Below, piece by piece: positions 1-7,633 of a stretch of 64,000 nucleotides of DNA (its first letter is position 1; each line of letters opens with the position of its first letter). This stretch comes from Tolypothrix tenuis PCC 7101 (lineage in GTDB: Bacteria > Cyanobacteriota > Cyanobacteriia > Cyanobacteriales > Nostocaceae). Both the position numbers and the translations under genes were made by a program. The notes under the pieces are model-generated. The model had not been told where the DNA came from. It searched no databases and saw nothing but the letters and a program-made list of their open reading frames with translations. The DNA is taken from the NCBI RefSeq assembly GCF_002368295.1, contig NZ_AP018248.1, positions 558,001 through 622,000 of the forward strand. Direction: 5' to 3'.

Positions 1-739
1 ATGAACCAGCAGCTAGGGCTATTGTGGCAACTGTATCCACATCTCCGGTGAAAGCTATACAGTCCTTTAACAGTTCGCTCATGCTATCATTTCGCATTAC
101 TGCAGTAATTGCGGCTCTGACGCTCATCCATCCTTTAGACTTAACTTTACCTTCCCAAGCCTTAGACCATTCTCCAGAAACATAACCTTCGAGAAACTGT
201 CCTAATTTGCGCTTTGTCCCTAGTTGGTAAATAAAATAATGGGTCATTAACGCGGCGGCAACGGCGGCGTTAATGCCATCTGGTGTATTGTGGGTAAGAG
301 CTGCTTGAATAGTTGCGGCTTCTATGACTTTTTCTGGTGTAGCAAAAACCCCAATCGGCCCTGCACGCATTGCTGCACCGCTTTTATCGCTATCAGCGTG
401 GATTCTAGCTAGGAACTCGCTTCCATCTGGGATACTTTCTAGAAAATCGTAGAAGCGACTAGCATAACCTTTTCTGCGATCGCGTTTAAAGCAGGTCACA
501 AAACTTTCAGCTAAAACTTGCGGTGTCCAAGGTGCAGCGGAGATAATTACTTCTGCGTTCACGAAGTGTCTCGGAACGAGAATCGCAATGCTCATTTGCG
601 TGTCGTCTGTGTATTTACCAGCGATGAGTCGATGACGAGTATTGGTAACGTATCGACTCAAATCGTTATAGACGCTCATATCGTCAGCGTATTCAAAGCC
701 TGCACCGTAGGCATCGCCAATTGCTAATTCTATGAGCAT
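1..739 (-). CDS. ADP-ribosylglycohydrolase family protein (partial, cut by left edge)
   Basis: The frame is open from an ATG at 739 to the left edge, so about 246 N-terminal residues are visible and the C-terminus lies outside. The family removes ADP-ribose from proteins or small molecules with a binuclear Mg centre. Seen here are the first metal motif YTDDTQMS, the HADSDKSGAAMRAGPIG segment, and the late metal motif TGDVDT. The protein starts MLIELAIGDAYGAGFEY, typical of the cyanobacterial branch. Between QMSIAI and AEVIIS there are eight extra residues (LVPRHFVN, DNA 557-580) that I do not expect in the family. They look like an in-frame repeat insertion. The 5' leader is partly duplicated at 869-902. 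Family assignment is firm; the substrate is unknown. Confidence 0.85.
   Translation of the reverse strand, partial: MLIELAIGDAYGAGFEYADDMSVYNDLSRYVTNTRHRLIAGKYTDDTQMSIAILVPRHFVNAEVIISAAPWTPQVLAESFVTCFKRDRRKGYASRFYDFLESIPDGSEFLARIHADSDKSGAAMRAGPIGVFATPEKVIEAATIQAALTHNTPDGINAAVAAALMTHYFIYQLGTKRKLGQFLEGYVSGEWSKAWEGKVKSKGWMSVRAAITAVMRNDSMSELLKDCIAFTGDVDTVATIALAAGS
557..580. repeat. 24-bp in-frame insertion in the glycohydrolase gene, dispersed-repeat-like
   Basis: These 24 bases encode LVPRHFVN in a place where the family normally runs straight from the TDDTQMS helix into the next helix. The sequence (gttcacgaagtgtctcggaa...) resembles short dispersed repeats that I recall from Nostocales genomes (cgaagcgtctc-type). 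That resemblance is from memory and has not been searched. Confidence 0.4.
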
Positions 740-902
740 CTACAAGTTCCCACAATAGCTAAGAGGTTATTTATAAAGCCTAACCCACCATCCATGCGGC
801 GGTGCGTTACGGCTGAATTTCATTGTCTCTGTGTCTCAAATCCTTTCATAGCCGTAACACACCCTACTTCTACGAGAATCTACAAGTTCCCACAATAGCT
901 AA
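729..902. repeat. 34-bp direct repeat (729-762 and 869-902) flanking an imperfect hairpin
   Basis: Positions 729-762 span the first codons and leader of the glycohydrolase. They recur at 869-902 with two substitutions, exactly 140 bp away. In the outer copy the ATG has become ATT. Between the copies, 801-814 and 850-863 form a 14-bp inverted repeat with one mismatch (arm ggtgcgttacggct). Together with 903-1053 this accounts for the 314-bp gap before the NUDIX gene. Confidence 0.8.
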
Positions 903-970
903 AGGTTAAAGCTGGGCTTCACCCTGATACGCTAACGCCTCTACAGGGTGAAATATCTGATGTTTTTCCC

Positions 971-1020
971 AGTCCCCATTACCCCTTATCCCCAGAGGGG
1001 GCCCCGAGTTCCCCAATCCC
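971..1020. repeat. 50-bp sequence with an exact inverted copy at 42033-42082
   Basis: The 50 bases here are identical to the reverse complement of 42033-42082, 41 kb away. The core includes agagggggccccgagttcc. It lies in a C-rich stretch (961-1048) made of variants of a heptamer such as ccccagt and ccctaat. Confidence 0.9.
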
Positions 1021-1053
1021 TAATCCCCAGTCCCTAATCCCCAGTCCCCATCC

Positions 1054-1602
1054 CTAAACCAAGTAAGGACGCGCTAACAAAAAGCTAGAGATTGTTTTCG
1101 CATCTACTGGTTCACCGTCTAAAAAGGCTTTCTCCAATTCTTCGGGTGTGTAATAGAGAATTTCAATATCTTCATCCTCTTCTTTCTGTGGCGGTGTCTC
1201 TAACTTTTCCAAATCTCGCGCCAGAAAAGCATAGAGGATTTCATCAGAATAACCCGGAGCCAGAAAGAACTCTCCTAATTTGTCCCATTTGTTCGCACGA
1301 TAACCAGTTTCTTCCTGAATTTCCCGCTGTACTGTTTCTAAGGGATCTTCATTGAGTTCTAGAGTACCAGCCGGAAATTCGATAATTCTGCCTTGAATAG
1401 CAAAACGATACTGACGCAACAGAATTAGCTTACCGTCTTCTGTAACTGGCACAGCTAGAGCGCCACCTGGGTGACGAATACACTCCCATTCTCCCTCCGC
1501 TTTGTTGGGTAACCGCAAGCGATTAACTTCAAAATTAAACTTGCGCCCTTTATAAAATAAGCGTTGTCTCAGCAGCTGCGGTAATTCTCTACCTAATGGC
1601 AT
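1054..1602 (-). CDS. NUDIX hydrolase, ADP-ribose pyrophosphatase-like
   Basis: This is a 182-residue NUDIX hydrolase, probably cleaving ADP-ribose or a related nucleoside diphosphate. The complete Nudix box GX5EX7REUXEEXGU lies at residues 79-101, with G79, E85, R93, E94, E97 and E98 all present. A substrate-facing segment IRHPGGALAVPV precedes it. The ATG at 1602 gives MPLGRELPQLLRQRL, the usual cyanobacterial N-terminus; an 18-residue longer frame from 1656 is less likely. It lies downstream of folK on the same strand with an 87-bp gap and may share its transcript. The catalytic class is certain; the exact substrate is inferred. Confidence 0.85.
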   Translation of the reverse strand: MPLGRELPQLLRQRLFYKGRKFNFEVNRLRLPNKAEGEWECIRHPGGALAVPVTEDGKLILLRQYRFAIQGRIIEFPAGTLELNEDPLETVQREIQEETGYRANKWDKLGEFFLAPGYSDEILYAFLARDLEKLETPPQKEEDEDIEILYYTPEELEKAFLDGEPVDAKTISSFLLARPYLV

Positions 1603-1689
1603 AGTATTAGTTGTTGTCTTTCGATACAAAGGCAAATATTCAGACTGGCTGTACAATCCAGAAGTTCTCTGTGTTTATGGGTGGTAATT

Positions 1690-2202
1690 TTAATTGCCCA
1701 TGAATAAATGTACATCAGAACAGTCTACATCTTTAACCAGTTCTTTAATCACACATCCGGAAACTGGTTCTACCCAATTTGGTGCTATTTCTGCTAAGGG
1801 TACTAGTACAAAAGCCCGCTCCCGCATCCGGGGATGGGGAATTTGCAAATTTGGTGTGTGTAAAATCAAATCATCATACAACAGTAAATCTAAATCTAGG
1901 GTGCGGGGGCCCCACCTCTGTTGACGAACCCGTCCAAATTTCTGTTCAATTGCTAATAATGTTTCTAATAATAGATGCGGTAACATGAATATTCGCAATA
2001 TTGCACAGCCGTTTAAATAATCTGGTTGTGGCGGGCCTACGGCTTTAGTTATATACCAATGGGATTGGGCTTCAACAAAAATCCCTGGTGTTTTGGCTAA
2101 GGTGGCGATCGCTGCATCTAAAATCAACCGCGAATCCCCGATATTACTACCTAGAGCGATAGCTGCACCTACACCTGTAGCAATCTCAGCAGTTTCATCC
2201 AT
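1690..2202 (-). CDS. folK: 2-amino-4-hydroxy-6-hydroxymethyldihydropteridine pyrophosphokinase
   Basis: HPPK transfers pyrophosphate from ATP to 6-hydroxymethyl-dihydropterin in folate biosynthesis. The signature is clear: IALGSNIGDS near the N-terminus, YLNGCAI in the middle, and WGPRTLDLDLLLYDD, whose aspartates bind Mg-ATP. The tail RMRERAFVLVPLAEIAP is also typical. The ATG at 2202 gives 170 residues; a GTG at 2259 would add 19 residues with no ribosome-binding site. The pterin-pathway gene folE is also in this window, at 35902, but unlinked. The downstream neighbour is the NUDIX gene. Confidence 0.93.
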   Translation of the reverse strand: MDETAEIATGVGAAIALGSNIGDSRLILDAAIATLAKTPGIFVEAQSHWYITKAVGPPQPDYLNGCAILRIFMLPHLLLETLLAIEQKFGRVRQQRWGPRTLDLDLLLYDDLILHTPNLQIPHPRMRERAFVLVPLAEIAPNWVEPVSGCVIKELVKDVDCSDVHLFMGN

Positions 2203-2461
2203 ACTAGTTATCTGGTCTTTATACTTATACCATGCGGTATATTTTTCCGCTAAGTCCACGGTCTGCTGAGTCCGAATAATTGATGAGAATTCTGTACTAA
2301 TCTTTACGGGATCGTATTTAAAGAATTCTAAAAAGTCATCATATTTGACTTAATTTAGTTCTTTATTTATGGGATATTATACTAACACGAAAGTGGTACG
2401 CTAACCCCGTGATTTTTGGCTGGTGGTTAGGTGACAACTACATTTGAGCTGAGGAACTAAC

Positions 2462-4918
2462 GTGGGGAAACTAACCTCCTGGTTCAAGCAAAGATCACCC
2501 GATTTCAGTGCATCTGACAAGGAGAAGCCGCGATTGTCGCCTGGTAATCATCTCGAGAACGAAGAACCTGCAAATGAGAACTTACCATCAACCAAGCTGG
2601 ACAAGTTAAAGCCGGTACTGAGCCAGATGCAAAACATCTCATCTGGAATCGTTGCCAAACTCTCCAGCCGCGATAAACCTTTTTATCGTCGCCTCTGGTT
2701 CTGGGCTAGTTTGGGTGTAGGTGGTAGTGTGATAGCGATTAGCTACGGCATCGGGACAATCGATCGCACCTTGCCAGATAAATCGGAATTAAACGCTGTG
2801 ATCCGCGAGCAGACATTAACTATTAAAGCTGCCGACGGGACAATTTTACAACAGCAAGGTGAAGCAGCCAGAGAACAACTGAGACTGGAGCAAATACCAG
2901 ATAATTTCAAAAAAGCTTTTATCGCTTCCGAAGATAGGCGATTTAGGCAACATAATGGCGTAGATCCGCAAGGAATAGTCAGAGCAGTTTTAAATAATTT
3001 GCGATCGCAAGATGTGGTGGAAGGTGGTAGCACCATCACCCAGCAGCTAGCGCGTATTCTCTTCCTTAAACAAGAAAAAACTATTTGGCGTAAGCTCAAA
3101 GAAGTCCGTCTGGCACAAAAGATGGAAAATGAATTGAGCAAAGACCAGATTCTTGAGCGTTACCTAAATTTGGTGTATTTGGGATCTGGTGCTTATGGTG
3201 TAGCGGATGCAGCATGGGTATATTTTAGTAAAACTGTAGACCAATTGACCCTACCGGAAATGGCTACTATTGCTGGATTAGCCCCAGCACCCAGCCTCTA
3301 CGCCCCAGATAAAAATCCTGAAGCGGCAAAAGCCAGGCGGAACTTGGTGCTACAGCGGATGCAGGAAGATGGCATCATTACCGCTGCCCAAAGGGAAGCG
3401 GCTACCAAAGAACCGCTAGTTGTGAACAGTAGTTTCCCCAAGCGACTGCAAGTAGAATCACCCTACTTTACTACCTATATTCAAAAAGAATTACCCAAAT
3501 ACGTTTCCCCTGATGTTTTAGCAGGTGGGGGGTTAGTTGTTGAAACCACTTTAAACCCAACTTGGCAGAAATTTGCCGAGGAAGCAGTTGCGAAAACCTT
3601 GAGGAATCAAGGACGCTGGGAAAACTTTAAACAAGCAGCAATGGTCGCTATTGACCCCCGCAACGGAGAAATTCAAGCGATGGTGGGGGGTAAAGATTTT
3701 GGAAAAAACCAGTTTAATCGGGTTACTCAAGCCCAGCGTCAACCAGGCTCAACCTTTAAAGGCTTTGTTTATGCGACTGCGATCGCTAGTGGTAAGAGTC
3801 CCTACGATAGCTATTTAGATGCACCCTTTGTTGTAGATGGTTATGAACCCAAAAACTACAGCGAAAACTTCCGTGGCTGGATGAATATGCGTGATGCCCT
3901 CACCCGTTCCATTAATATTATTGCGGTGAAGGTGTTGATTGATGTGGGATTTGAGCCAACAATTAAGCTAGCTAAAGATATGGGCATTAAATCTGAACTT
4001 AAGCCCACTTATTCTTTAGCGCTAGGTTCCAATGAAGTCAATTTGCTGGAATTAACTAGCGCTTACGGCAGCTTTGCCACTCAAGGCTTGCACACCGAAG
4101 CTCACGGTATTCGCCGTATTCTCAACCGCCAAGGGCAAGTAATTTGGTCATCTGATTTTTCCTCCAAGCGGGCGCTAGATGCTGATAGTGCTGCGATTAT
4201 GACTTGGATGCTACGTAATGTTGTGGAAGAAGGGACTGGTGCAGCAGCCCAATTAGATAATCGACCTGTAGCAGGTAAGACTGGTACATCTGACGAAGCC
4301 CGGGATTTATGGTTTATTGGTTACATTCCCCAAATCGTCACCGGAGTTTGGTTAGGTAACGATGATAACCGCCCGACTTGGGGTAGTAGTGGTAGCGCTG
4401 CTTATACCTGGCATGAATTTATGGAACAAGCCGTTAAAGAGATGCCGGTCGAAAAGTTTCCCCCAAGGCCGAAATTAGATGGTCGTAAGGGTACGATTAA
4501 AGCCGAGCGCCTCAAGCCTAAAAGCATTGTCAATAAAGCTGTTCCTTCTAATGATGAAGATGAGGATAACTCTAATAATGAGGAACGCCCATCTAGAAGG
4601 CGGAGATATTCTCAAGAAGACCAGCAACAACAAGATGAAACCCCAAGACGGCGGCGCAGACGTTATGATCAAGAACAAAATGATGACACCCCGTCATATA
4701 GCAGACGGCGGCGCTATCGTAGCACAGAAGCTAGCAGCAGCGATTCATCTTCAGAATCTCGTCCTCGTCGGCGCAGGAGTGTAGAATCCCAACCTTCTTC
4801 ACCTCGGAGATCTCGGAGTTCTGCTTCATCTTCTGGTAGTGGCTCATCTGGTTCCTCTGGTTCCTCAAATTCCACCCCTACCTGGCGGGAGAGACTGAGA
4901 CCATCTTCCTCGCAATAA
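2462..4918 (+). CDS. class A penicillin-binding protein (PBP1A family)
   Basis: This is a bifunctional peptidoglycan synthase of 818 residues. A cytoplasmic N-terminus leads to one membrane segment (about 78-99). The GT51 glycosyltransferase domain follows, with E157 in ASEDRRF and GGSTITQQ at 188-195. The transpeptidase domain has the nucleophile motif STFK (430-433), SIN (483-485) and KTG (606-608). The GTG start is set by GAGG seven bases upstream. From about residue 690 the C-terminus is a low-complexity tail with repeated RRRR clusters, ending in a Ser/Gly-rich stretch. It is transcribed alone and ends before an AT-rich hairpin at 5006. Confidence 0.93.
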   Translation: MGKLTSWFKQRSPDFSASDKEKPRLSPGNHLENEEPANENLPSTKLDKLKPVLSQMQNISSGIVAKLSSRDKPFYRRLWFWASLGVGGSVIAISYGIGTIDRTLPDKSELNAVIREQTLTIKAADGTILQQQGEAAREQLRLEQIPDNFKKAFIASEDRRFRQHNGVDPQGIVRAVLNNLRSQDVVEGGSTITQQLARILFLKQEKTIWRKLKEVRLAQKMENELSKDQILERYLNLVYLGSGAYGVADAAWVYFSKTVDQLTLPEMATIAGLAPAPSLYAPDKNPEAAKARRNLVLQRMQEDGIITAAQREAATKEPLVVNSSFPKRLQVESPYFTTYIQKELPKYVSPDVLAGGGLVVETTLNPTWQKFAEEAVAKTLRNQGRWENFKQAAMVAIDPRNGEIQAMVGGKDFGKNQFNRVTQAQRQPGSTFKGFVYATAIASGKSPYDSYLDAPFVVDGYEPKNYSENFRGWMNMRDALTRSINIIAVKVLIDVGFEPTIKLAKDMGIKSELKPTYSLALGSNEVNLLELTSAYGSFATQGLHTEAHGIRRILNRQGQVIWSSDFSSKRALDADSAAIMTWMLRNVVEEGTGAAAQLDNRPVAGKTGTSDEARDLWFIGYIPQIVTGVWLGNDDNRPTWGSSGSAAYTWHEFMEQAVKEMPVEKFPPRPKLDGRKGTIKAERLKPKSIVNKAVPSNDEDEDNSNNEERPSRRRRYSQEDQQQQDETPRRRRRRYDQEQNDDTPSYSRRRRYRSTEASSSDSSSESRPRRRRSVESQPSSPRRSRSSASSSGSGSSGSSGSSNSTPTWRERLRPSSSQ

Positions 4919-4940
4919 GTCTGGTTAGTGCTGAGTTGCA

Positions 4941-4964
4941 ACAGACGCGATTAATCGCGTCTGT
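4941..4964. repeat. perfect 24-bp palindrome, dispersed-repeat family
   Basis: The arms are acagacgcgatt and its exact reverse complement with no spacer. Related copies with small changes occur at 5532-5553, 23965-23984, 43372-43391 and 62442-62461. All are intergenic. The 342-bp gap 4919-5260 contains only this palindrome, the hairpin at 5006, the heptamers at 5148 and the leader of the next gene. Confidence 0.9.
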
Positions 4965-5005
4965 ACAAAAGTGCTGAGTAATTTGAAGGGTAAATATTGA
5001 CGTTT

Positions 5006-5042
5006 CCGTTAAATAATTGAGATTATTCTCATTATTTAACGG
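5006..5042 (+). terminator. AT-rich hairpin downstream of the PBP gene
   Basis: Arms ccgttaaataa (5006-5016) and ttatttaacgg (5032-5042) are exactly complementary. The interior TGAGA/TCTCA extends the stem with one bulged base. It lies 88 bp after the PBP stop and is followed by atttttaa. It is a plausible terminator, though the stem is AT-rich and could instead be a small mobile palindrome. Confidence 0.5.
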
Positions 5043-5147
5043 ATTTTTAAGGCTTGAGACTATCATTCAATACCGTTCAGTTAGTCTCAAAAAGCTTAGA
5101 AACCATGTATAACCTCCATTTCGCTATGTGGTCAATGCAAAATCCCA

Positions 5148-5172
5148 AATCTAAAATCTAAAATCTAAAATT
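5148..5172. repeat. heptanucleotide tandem repeat (aaatcta, about 3.5 units)
   Basis: Short tandemly repeated heptamer in the gap before the Psb35-like gene. It is one of at least ten such arrays in the window. Confidence 0.85.
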
Positions 5173-5260
5173 GCTGGGTTCAAACTACAGAGGGATGTTA
5201 GGTGATACGCTCGTTTTATAGTGTGTTAAGCAGTGTTACCTAGATTAGGAGAATATACTC

Positions 5261-5485
5261 ATGCTTATATTCATGCAAACAGCCGCACCAATAGCAGATG
5301 GGCCTCATTTTCCTTTTGCTTTTACATTTGTATATGTATTTGGTTTTATTGCCGCTGTTACCATTGGTTCCATCGCCTGGTATAACTCTAAGCGTCCACC
5401 AGGTTGGGAAAGCAAAGAACGTCCTGACTTTGTACCCAAGGTAGAAAAAGAAGAAACTCCGGGACTGGGTGAACCGAAGTCATAA
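5261..5485 (+). CDS. small single-TM protein, probably photosystem II assembly protein Psb35
   Basis: This 74-residue protein has a short lumenal-type N-terminus, one membrane helix (about 18-40, FTFVYVFGFIAAVTIGSIAW), and the conserved stretch YNSKRPPGWESKERPDF followed by an acidic/lysine-rich tail. That pattern matches my memory of the cyanobacterial Psb35 (Ssl2148) family, found with the CP47 assembly module; the match is from memory and untested. An AGGAG 11 bases upstream of the ATG supports this start over Met5. It is monocistronic, preceded by aaatcta heptamer repeats. Confidence 0.6.
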   Translation: MLIFMQTAAPIADGPHFPFAFTFVYVFGFIAAVTIGSIAWYNSKRPPGWESKERPDFVPKVEKEETPGLGEPKS

Positions 5486-5531
5486 GTACTGATGAGTGCT
5501 GAGTTAAATTACGAAATTTAAAAAACATGGT

Positions 5532-5553
5532 CAGGCGCGAGATATCGCGTCTG
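5532..5553. repeat. degenerate copy of the agacgcgat palindrome
   Basis: Imperfect palindrome caggcgcga/tcgcgtctg between the Psb35-like gene and the TerB-like gene. These converge, so it may act as a terminator for either. Confidence 0.5.
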
Positions 5554-5579
5554 CTTAAACCAATAATCATAAATCTCTT

Positions 5580-6002
5580 TTAATTTTGCACATCAACCCA
5601 ACGGCGATAGAGCTTTTGAATTTGTTTGAGTAAAGTATTGTAGGCTGATGGATGTGACCCACTGGCTTTGCCTAACTCCTGTAATTTGGTTAGGAGTCTT
5701 GCTTCTTCAATTGCCACATCCCCGTCACTATAAATTAGTCCACTGATAGCTTCAATCAAACTTTCGTAATCTTCTAAGCTAGGATGATCGCCTAAATATT
5801 CTTGTACCCAGCTATAGCACTCATTTGGTTGTACAGGAACTAATTCGTACAACCAAGGCTTAATCTCTGGATCGGTGGCTACACCTTTAGCTTGGGCGAT
5901 TTCGCGCAAATATTGGCGTTCTTCCGGTTGGATTCTACCATCAATCCAAGCTGCCCCGATCAGGATTTTCACTAAGTTTTTCACATTGGAATCAGTAACC
6001 AT
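5580..6002 (-). CDS. TerB-family (tellurite-resistance-like) helical protein
   Basis: This 140-residue all-helical protein resembles the TerB domain: KNLVKILIGAAWIDGRIQPEERQYL, then a second copy-like motif AISGLIYSDGDVAIEEARLL. Each half carries the acidic D-G-x-x-x-x-E-E pattern that binds metal in TerB. The ATG at 6002 is preferred over Met at 6026, since MVTDSNVKNL is a natural start. It lies 56 bp downstream of rsmB on the same strand and may be co-transcribed. The cellular role is unknown; tellurite resistance should not be assumed. Confidence 0.7.
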   Translation of the reverse strand: MVTDSNVKNLVKILIGAAWIDGRIQPEERQYLREIAQAKGVATDPEIKPWLYELVPVQPNECYSWVQEYLGDHPSLEDYESLIEAISGLIYSDGDVAIEEARLLTKLQELGKASGSHPSAYNTLLKQIQKLYRRWVDVQN

Positions 6003-6058
6003 GCTGCATCCTCTGGGAGATTTCAACCTCGCTTAAATAGTACAATCACAAACAGTGT

Positions 6059-7441
6059 TCACTCGGAATTATTAGTTTTTCTTAAGCGCACCATAAAAAA
6101 GCCATCCATGTCTTGGCGGTGGGGCCAGACTTTACACCAACCTTCAGGGGTGGAATAGGCAAAAGCAGGTGAATCTTTCTGAGGCGGTTCAATTTGCCAA
6201 TCAGGAGAATTAGCCAAAAATTGGGTAATTACAGCCTCATTTTCTAAAGGATGTAGGGTACAGGTAGCGTAGACAAGGACACCGCCGGGTTTGACAAAAG
6301 TAGCAGTATGGGATATAAGTTCTGTTTGCAGTTGAGAAAGTTCTTGCACAGTTTCAGGTGTTTGTCGCCAACGTGCATCAGCGTGACGGTGGAGAGTTCC
6401 CAAACCAGAGCATGGCGCATCTAATAATACGCGATCGCCTATATTTTGAAACTGTAAAAATTCACGACTGTCACCAGTACAAATTTCAATAGATTGCAAA
6501 TTCAAGCGTTTGGCGTTTTCTTGCAATTTTTTGAGACGAGAAGCAGTGCGATCGCAAGCCCAAATTTTCCCTTTATCTCCCATCAACTCAGCAATGTGGG
6601 TAGTTTTCCCACCTGGCGCAGCACAAGCATCAATCACCACTTCCCCTGGTTGCGGGTCGAGTAAATGACTCACCAATTGCGCGCTACTATCTTGGACAAC
6701 CCACCAACCTTCACGGAAACCAGGTAAATTTTGAATCGGCCCACTATTACTAATCAATCTTAAAGCTTGGGGTAGGTGGGGTATCCGCCTAACTAAAACA
6801 TCAGCCGATTGCAACACCGCTTCTACCTCTTCAATAGAACAGCGAAGCGGGTTGATTCGCAAATCAATGGTGGGTGATTGGTTCATCCATTCACACAACT
6901 GTTCTGTATCAGAAACACTCAGTTGTTCCAACCATACTTGAAGAATCCAGTCAGGAAAGCTGTGTACAATCCCCAAGCGTTCCACAGGATTTTCTGGAAG
7001 TTGCAAGGGGAGATGGGATGAGGTAGGTTTTTCCCCCTCATCTTCCTCATCTCCTTCAACTTGTCTAATATATTGCCGCAATAGACCATTTACAAAACCA
7101 GTTAATCCCGCAAAGCCATTTTCTTTAGCTAGTTGCACAGTCGTATTCACAGCCGCAGAAGCCGGAATTCTCTCTTGATAGCACAGCTGATATAAGCCAA
7201 GATGCAGGATAGTGCGGAGTTCTTTGGGTTGTTGGTGAGATTTCTTTTTAGCGAATTGGTCAATTAACGCATCAAGAGTGCGTTGTCGCCTGACGCTACC
7301 ATAAACTAATTCTGTAACTAAACGGCGATCCGTGTCTTGTAATTTAAATTTTTGTAGTACTTTATCTAAAGCAAAATCAGCATAAGCCCCTTTGTGAACA
7401 TCTCGCAGGGCAAGAAAAGCTATTTGACGAGCATTTGTCAT
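6059..7441 (-). CDS. rsmB: 16S rRNA (cytosine(967)-C(5))-methyltransferase RsmB
   Basis: SAM-dependent rRNA m5C methyltransferase of 460 residues. An N-terminal NusB-like RNA-binding domain (MTNARQIAFLALRDVHKGAYADFAL onward, about 1-140) is followed by the Rossmann methyltransferase domain. The SAM loop is VIDACAAPGGKTTHIAELM. Two catalytic cysteines are visible: one in LDAPCSGLGT and the other at C394 in VYATCTLHP. Length and order match the bacterial Sun/Fmu family. A 56-bp gap separates it from the downstream TerB-like gene. Confidence 0.93.
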   Translation of the reverse strand: MTNARQIAFLALRDVHKGAYADFALDKVLQKFKLQDTDRRLVTELVYGSVRRQRTLDALIDQFAKKKSHQQPKELRTILHLGLYQLCYQERIPASAAVNTTVQLAKENGFAGLTGFVNGLLRQYIRQVEGDEEDEGEKPTSSHLPLQLPENPVERLGIVHSFPDWILQVWLEQLSVSDTEQLCEWMNQSPTIDLRINPLRCSIEEVEAVLQSADVLVRRIPHLPQALRLISNSGPIQNLPGFREGWWVVQDSSAQLVSHLLDPQPGEVVIDACAAPGGKTTHIAELMGDKGKIWACDRTASRLKKLQENAKRLNLQSIEICTGDSREFLQFQNIGDRVLLDAPCSGLGTLHRHADARWRQTPETVQELSQLQTELISHTATFVKPGGVLVYATCTLHPLENEAVITQFLANSPDWQIEPPQKDSPAFAYSTPEGWCKVWPHRQDMDGFFMVRLRKTNNSE

Positions 7442-7529
7442 GGAAATCTTTAAAATGTTAGATTCTATAATCTAGAGAATTTTAATTATACTCAGACTAT
7501 AAATTTAGAAAAAATAGGATTGCATGTAG

Positions 7530-7556
7530 GATGCGTTAGCGATAGCGTAACGCATC
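7530..7556. repeat. short inverted repeat (gatgcgtta/taacgcatc)
   Basis: Two 9-base arms separated by nine bases, upstream of rsmB and downstream of the first invertase. It may be a terminator for the invertase at 7634, but there is no T-run directly after it. Confidence 0.5.
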
Positions 7557-7633
7557 AGCTAAGATTTATCAGAAATCAAATCAGATTCCCATATATGAAA
7601 TTATTATGACCAAATTATTTTAGTTCTTAAAAG

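Noticed and set aside
518..727. Plus-strand ORF of 69 residues near the left edge
   Set aside because: Antisense to the clear ADP-ribosylglycohydrolase frame.
4479..4784. Plus-strand ORF of 101 residues in the PBP tail
   Set aside because: Shadow in another frame of the low-complexity tail of the PBP.
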